A stretch of 64,000 nt of DNA, from positions 4,092,001-4,156,000 of the forward strand of contig NC_091968.1 of the NCBI RefSeq assembly GCF_036711975.1, read 5' to 3'. The notes beneath the pieces were generated by a model, which saw only the letters and a list, made by a program, of their open reading frames with translations, was not told where the DNA came from and did no database searches. The position numbers and the translations under genes are program-made. This document shows positions 59,316 to 64,000 of this stretch, piece after piece; position 1 is the first letter of the stretch; the number at the start of each line of letters is the position of its first letter. Origin of the DNA: Onthophagus taurus (lineage: Eukaryota > Arthropoda > Insecta > Coleoptera > Scarabaeidae).

Positions 59316-60280
59316 ATGTCTCAACCCGAATTTGTTAGCGAAGATCTGGACTTCCTTTATAGGCAATTTCCGACTCTTTCCCCAGAGATTATTAATATGG
59401 TGGCATCACAGCACCAATATAATATCCAAAGAACAGGTTTTTATCTTTATGAAATTGCGAAGCAAAGTACTAAAGAGCCAGAAAGTAGAGAAGAGAAATC
59501 AAGAATTGTCAACATAATAAGAGATGGTTGGAAAATAATTGTTTTGATGCGTGGACTCCCTGGGAGTGGAAAAACTCATCTTGCGAATGAAATATTTCGA
59601 GCTTCCAATATTAAATATCCCGCGGAACAATTTATTTTGAGTACAGATGATTATTTTAAGCAAGGTGGAGGATATAATTACGATGTTAAGAAATTGGAAA
59701 TCGCCCACGATTGGAATCAACAGCGTTGTCATAAATTGATGTGTAAAGGTTTTAGCCCTGTTATCATTGACAATACAAATCTGGTAGCTTGGGAAATGAA
59801 GGTTTATTGTTTGATGGCAGTGGAATATGGGTATATAATTGAAATTTTGGAACCAAACACCGATTGGGCTTGCGACCCAAGCATTTTAGCCAAGAAAAAT
59901 AAGCACAACGTTCCTAAAGATAAAATAATAAAAATGTTAAACAAATACGATCAATCAATCACCACTTCGTCTTTGGCGCGGGAATTTCAATTAAGATATA
60001 AGCAGAGTATCCCTCAAAAACGGTTGTTTCCTCCATTATTTATGGGACCAGAAGAAAATTATGCTAACTTTGATTGCAATGTACCTCAATGGAGAGGAGT
60101 GACAACAAAAAATTTGGCCAGCTCTAACTCGATGGATAATTTCGATTTTTTGTTTGGGAAAAAACCTGAAGATGAAGAACCGATTATCGAATATGTTCAT
60201 CGTTTTGATACTAAAAAGGAAGAGGAGAAGGGAAATAATTCTAAGGAAGAAGTTAAGGTGGATAATAATGGTAGGTTTTA
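59316..60280 (+). CDS. N4BP2-like protein with P-loop kinase domain
   Basis: Open from ATG 59316 to a stop at 60279, 321 codons in one exon. Residues about 8-50 ('LDFLYRQFPTLSPEIINMV') look like a CUE-type ubiquitin-binding helix bundle. Residues 75-215 form an AAA_33/polynucleotide-kinase-like P-loop domain with Walker A GLPGSGKT (80-87), 'STDDYF', 'IIDNTN', 'EPNTDW' and 'HNVP'. This order is that of NEDD4-binding protein 2 and its N4BP2L1/L2 relatives. The tail is acidic and Lys-rich. The last codons before the stop read NNG followed by GTAGGT at 60271, a good donor, so the gene may continue with further exons (full N4BP2 has a C-terminal Smr domain), none of which I found. The start is supported by upstream non-coding sequence. 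Confidence 0.85.
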
Positions 60281-60553
60281 ATATATTTTAAATAAATTTT
60301 AGATAGTTTATTATCTTAATTTTCTAATAAATTATTAGTAAAACAATTTTTATATTTACATTATAAATATATAGATAAATAGGAAATATATTTTGAATCT
60401 ATGTTAATTTTGAGTCAATGAGGCTTCCATTAAATTAAACAAATTCTAACATTTTATGACTAAAATGCAAGATTGAACATCATTTTCTATATTAAATGAT
60501 AAAAGAACTTTAACCCATTAACTGCCAAAATTTTTTTAAAATTTGCTTAAATA

Positions 60554-61972
60554 CAGGGTGTCTAGCCCTTTTGTTTGCCATAGCAAGGAAACAAAAAATC
60601 ATGTAAACAAGCAAACATCGCCAAAAAATGCGCCATAATTAATAAATATATTTTATTTGAAACATTTTTCTTTAAAACAACAAATGGCGAAGTTATTGGC
60701 TATATTCCAGGCGTCTGTGAAGTTAGCACCTCATTTTTTTAAAACTTCAAATTTCTCTTGAGTTCCCATTGCACCCCATTGAGTTCTATAGTTCTCTACC
60801 ATTTTTATTAAAAGTTTCGCAAAAATAGGCAAAAACATCGATATCGACTTTTTGGGGTGCTAAGTTCACAAAACGAGATCACAAAATTTGCAATAACTAT
60901 TAAACGAATGCACGTATCTAAAAACTTTATTAAAATATCTTTTAGAACTCGTGAGGTGCTATTCAGAACTCCCGGAACTTTTCAAAATTTTCACCCCTCC
61001 GGGACATTTACGAAATCTCAATGTGAACATTTGAAATCGCGCATAGTTTCTTAAATATTAGTTTTACGGCTTCGAGCCTTAACCATTTTCGTTAGAACTC
61101 GTGAGGTGCTACCTAGAACTCCTATCAGAACTTCCGGAACTTTTCAAAATTTTCACCCCTCCGGGGCATTCACAAAATCTCAATGTGAACACTTGAAATC
61201 GCGCACAGTTTCTTAAATATTAGTTTTACGGCTTCGAGCCTTAATCATTTTCGTTAGAACTCGTGAGGTGCTACCTAGAACTCCTATCAGAAATCCCGGA
61301 ACTTTTCAAAATTTTCACCCCTACGGGACATTTACGAAATCTCAATGTGAACACTTGAAATTGGCACAGTTTCTTAAATATTAGTTTTACGGCTTCGGAC
61401 CTTAATCATTTCTGTTAGAACTCATGAGGTGCTACCCAGAACTCCTATTTCTTAAATGTTAATGTTTAGATTGTCAATGTTAGATGAAAATAAACCGAAA
61501 CATTTAAGAAATTTAAGAAATAGGAGTTCTGGGTATCACCTCATGAGTTCTAACGAAAATGATTAAGGCCCGAAGTCGTAAAACTAATATTTAAGAAACT
61601 GTGCGCAATTTCAAGTGTTCACATTGAGATTTCGTAAATGTCCCGGAGGGGTGAAAATTTTGAAAAGTTTCGGGAGTTCTGGCAGGAGTTCTGATTAGCA
61701 CCTCACGAGTTCTAAAAGATATTTTAATAAAGTTTTTAGATACGTGCATTCGTTTAATAGTTATTGCAAATTTTGTGATCTCGTTTTGTGAACTTAGCAC
61801 CCCAAAAAGTCGATATCGATGTTTTTGCCTATTTTTGCGGAACTTTTAATAAAAATGGTAGAGAACTATAGAACTCAATGGGGTTCAATGGGAACTCAAG
61901 AGAAATTTGAAGTTTTAAAAAAATGAGGTGCTAACTTCACAGACGTATATTCCAGACATTTGACACACCCTG
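60554..61972. mobile_element. 1.4-kb foldback element with asymmetric arms
   Basis: Flanked by TA; ends CAGGGTGTC and GACACACCCTG. Arms of several hundred bp are inverted repeats meeting near 61470. The left arm has three to four tandem units of about 150-162 bp (the word GAACTCGTGAGGTGCTA at 60945, 61095 and 61257, variant at 61418); the right arm has one. The 65-69 codon frames at 60857 and 61591 are the same arm sequence in opposite orientation and not a gene. No transposase. Confidence 0.85.
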
Positions 61973-61974
61973 TA

Positions 61975-62576
61975 TAGGAAATTATTATTCGAAAATTTTT
62001 CATTAATAATGACACAATTTAGAATTAAATTATAAAAAGTATTATCAATTGCTTCGACTAAAATATTTGCAGATTTCCAGCACTTCCGGTTATACCGGAA
62101 GTCGCCACCTACTTTATTTTTTTTAATGAAACACTGTATATTTTTACATATTTGGATTTGTCTGTTTTCAAGGTTTATAAATAACTTTACTTTTTGCAAT
62201 TTGATTCAGCGGTTCTCGAGTTATTCGAATTTTTCTAGAAAAATTTGCGCCAACACACATTTATTCAAAAAATCAGAGAACACTCGATTTTTGAGATATC
62301 AATTTAGGATTCAGAACATGCTTAAGCAACATGATGGAGTATGTTTTGGTGCCGAGAACGGCTGTCTAGAACGTTTGGTCATTTTACTATGGCACATTAA
62401 GTTTTCGAAATTTGGAAGTACCATAACTTAATTTTTTTAAATGGCACCCCCCATATTTTATTACTTAGTCGTCTTCGGTGTCTCATTCTACATCTTTTAT
62501 ATCCCATATGTCCCATACCTAAGATTAATGGTTTGGGAGATAATTAGGGTTTTTTAAAAGATGCACACATATTATA
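61975..62576. mobile_element. Unclassified TE-derived sequence
   Basis: Contains AAATGAAACACTGTATATTTT near 62130 and TTTAAATGGCACCCCCCATATT near 62440. Such 'TTTAAATGGxACACCC' words are the ends of several elements in this window (for example at 1360 and 41800). The interior has a non-repeated, moderately GC-containing stretch with no clear protein. Confidence 0.35.
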
Positions 62577-64000
62577 TCACACTCCTTGTAGAACCCGTAC
62601 CCATTTTGATGCTAGTTCATTTCCCTTTTGATCATAAGCGATAACACACTGTTCCCTGTCTGAGAGGTAAGATCTGAACCACTCTAGCGCAATACCTCGA
62701 ATTCCCATTGCTTCCATCTTCATTAAAAGGGTGTCGCGATGAACACTATCAAATGCTTTGCTTAGATCCATCATTATGCAACCGGTAAGTTCGTTTTATT
62801 GTTTATTCCAGTTAGAATTTTTTCCATCAACTGAAAAATTGCTCTGGTTGTAGATATAGCCATTTTGTGACTTATTCAGTATTTGATTTTTGTAAATGTA
62901 GCTTTTAAGTCTCATCAGTACTATATTTTCAAAAACCTTCGCAACATTAGGTATTAAAGCGATTGGCCTATAATTCGAAAAGTCTGATTTGTCACCTTTC
63001 TTATACAATAGCCTTACTAAGGTTCTTTTCAGGTGGTGTGCATAAGTTGCAGAACCAAATGACAGGTTTATAATACTATTTCAAGGTTCAGCAAGATAAT
63101 CGACGCAAGCTTTTAGAACAGAGATCGGAACTTTGTAGTAACCAACTGCAGACGTATTATTTAAAGACATTATGACTGATTTTAGTTGTGTTGAAAATCA
63201 CATAATCGAGATCTTCAGATTGCTTATTTTGTCTGAGCGTATTGATGGTATTCCATGTAGCGCTTACTTTATTTTTAGCTGTTTCTATAAAATTGGTAAA
63301 AACAATTCTTTTTGATATCGCTATTTCGTTTCGAACATGTCGGGAGTAAATATTGTAATATTCTTTATCAATTTTACCCATTAACATTTCTTCATATGAT
63401 GACGCTTCACACTCGTTTTGTTTTTTATTTCTTTTGTTAACCATTTATTAGTAGCCGATTTAACATTCATTTTAATTAAATTTTTCTCTGATTTTTTAAT
63501 TATGCAATTATGTATTATATCTATGAACTTGTCATATAACTCGTCAGTCTCTTTATAGCTACTTAAAAAATTCCAATCAATTGTATGTATTTCAGCATGT
63601 ATTTCTGAGAGAATTGTATTGCTAAATATACGTTTTTTAAGCATTTTTACTTGTGTGTTGCCATCTATAGTTGTTATTGGAAAAAATATCTTCTGCGCTG
63701 TATGATCGGAAAGAGTTGAAATGATTACTTCACTGTTACAACTTTCTATGTTCACATAAATATTGTCAATAAGTGAGCTGGAATATTCAGTTATCCGTGT
63801 TGGTTTGTTGATAGTTGGTCTAAAATTGTGTCGGTTAAGCATTTCTAACAATCTGAGAGTATTAGTATTTCTATTTTCTAGATTTATATTGAAATCACCA
63901 GTTAATAATAATTTAGTTTTCGATGTTTGCGGTGAACATTCTAATAGTATGTCCTCTAAAATGTTAAAAAAAGTCTTCTATATCCGATTTTGGTGATCGG
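62577..64000 (-). mobile_element. LINE, endonuclease and RT parts, cut by the window end
   Basis: On the minus strand: endonuclease C-terminus (63381-63851, 'PTRITEYSSSLIDNIYVN', 'STLSDHTAQ'), a linker (63157-63444), RT fingers (62796-63008, 'SNYRPIALIPNVAKVFENIV') and palm (62577-62774, 'MMDLSKAFDSVHRDTLL', 'YLSDREQCV', ending at VLQGV). The YADD part and 3' end are missing on the left, and frameshifts separate the pieces. It resembles the CR1/Jockey-type LINEs at 9739 and 22640. The 5' end lies beyond the window. Confidence 0.85.

Noticed and set aside
60857..61054. 65-codon frame repeated almost identically at 61591-61800 on the other strand
   Set aside because: It is the two arms of one foldback element, not a duplicated gene.
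1..64000. tRNA and rRNA genes
   Set aside because: No cloverleaf with A/B boxes or rRNA core sequence was recognised by eye; a tRNA scan would settle this.

Overview
This window looks like insect nuclear DNA: AT-rich, intron-bearing, and full of transposable-element debris. The five host genes are conserved single-copy animal genes whose exons join in phase at GT/AG sites. A ~360-bp dimeric satellite and the abundance of TA-flanked mariner-type elements would suit a beetle, but that is inference. I saw no prokaryotic features, no tRNA or rRNA gene and no CRISPR array.

Layout: positions 1 to about 28,000 hold no host gene I can support. They contain LINE 3' fragments (60-2590), a palindromic hairpin satellite (4260-5720 and 16029-18984, with small outposts at 700, 6750, 32060 and 32800), a 362-bp satellite (6805-9640) and a deeply nested transposon graveyard (9640-27765). 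That graveyard includes hAT, Tc1/mariner, BEL/Pao, piggyBac, an I-like LINE and an ORF1-only LINE with a perfect 13-bp target duplication.

From 29,193 the window is genic: CrebA (+, bZIP transcription factor, first coding exon not found), UBE3A (+, E6AP-type HECT ubiquitin ligase, eight exons, complete), FRG1 (-, complete, three exons, convergent with UBE3A), two decayed tandem FRG1 5' copies, a DCUN1D4/5 homologue (-, complete, two possible first exons), and an N4BP2-like P-loop protein (+, perhaps with further exons outside the window). Position 62,577 to the end is another LINE on the minus strand.

The genes do not form one pathway. UBE3A (a HECT E3) and DCUN1D4 (a co-E3 for cullin neddylation) both act in ubiquitin-like conjugation, CrebA drives secretory genes, and FRG1 is a nuclear RNA-processing factor. 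The large introns carry most of the unusual structure: a two-armed LINE inverted repeat in UBE3A intron 7, a foldback element with repeated CRE palindromes and a Penelope-like fragment in UBE3A intron 5, and a degenerate 21-bp minisatellite in the CrebA intron that splits the bZIP DNA-contact motif.
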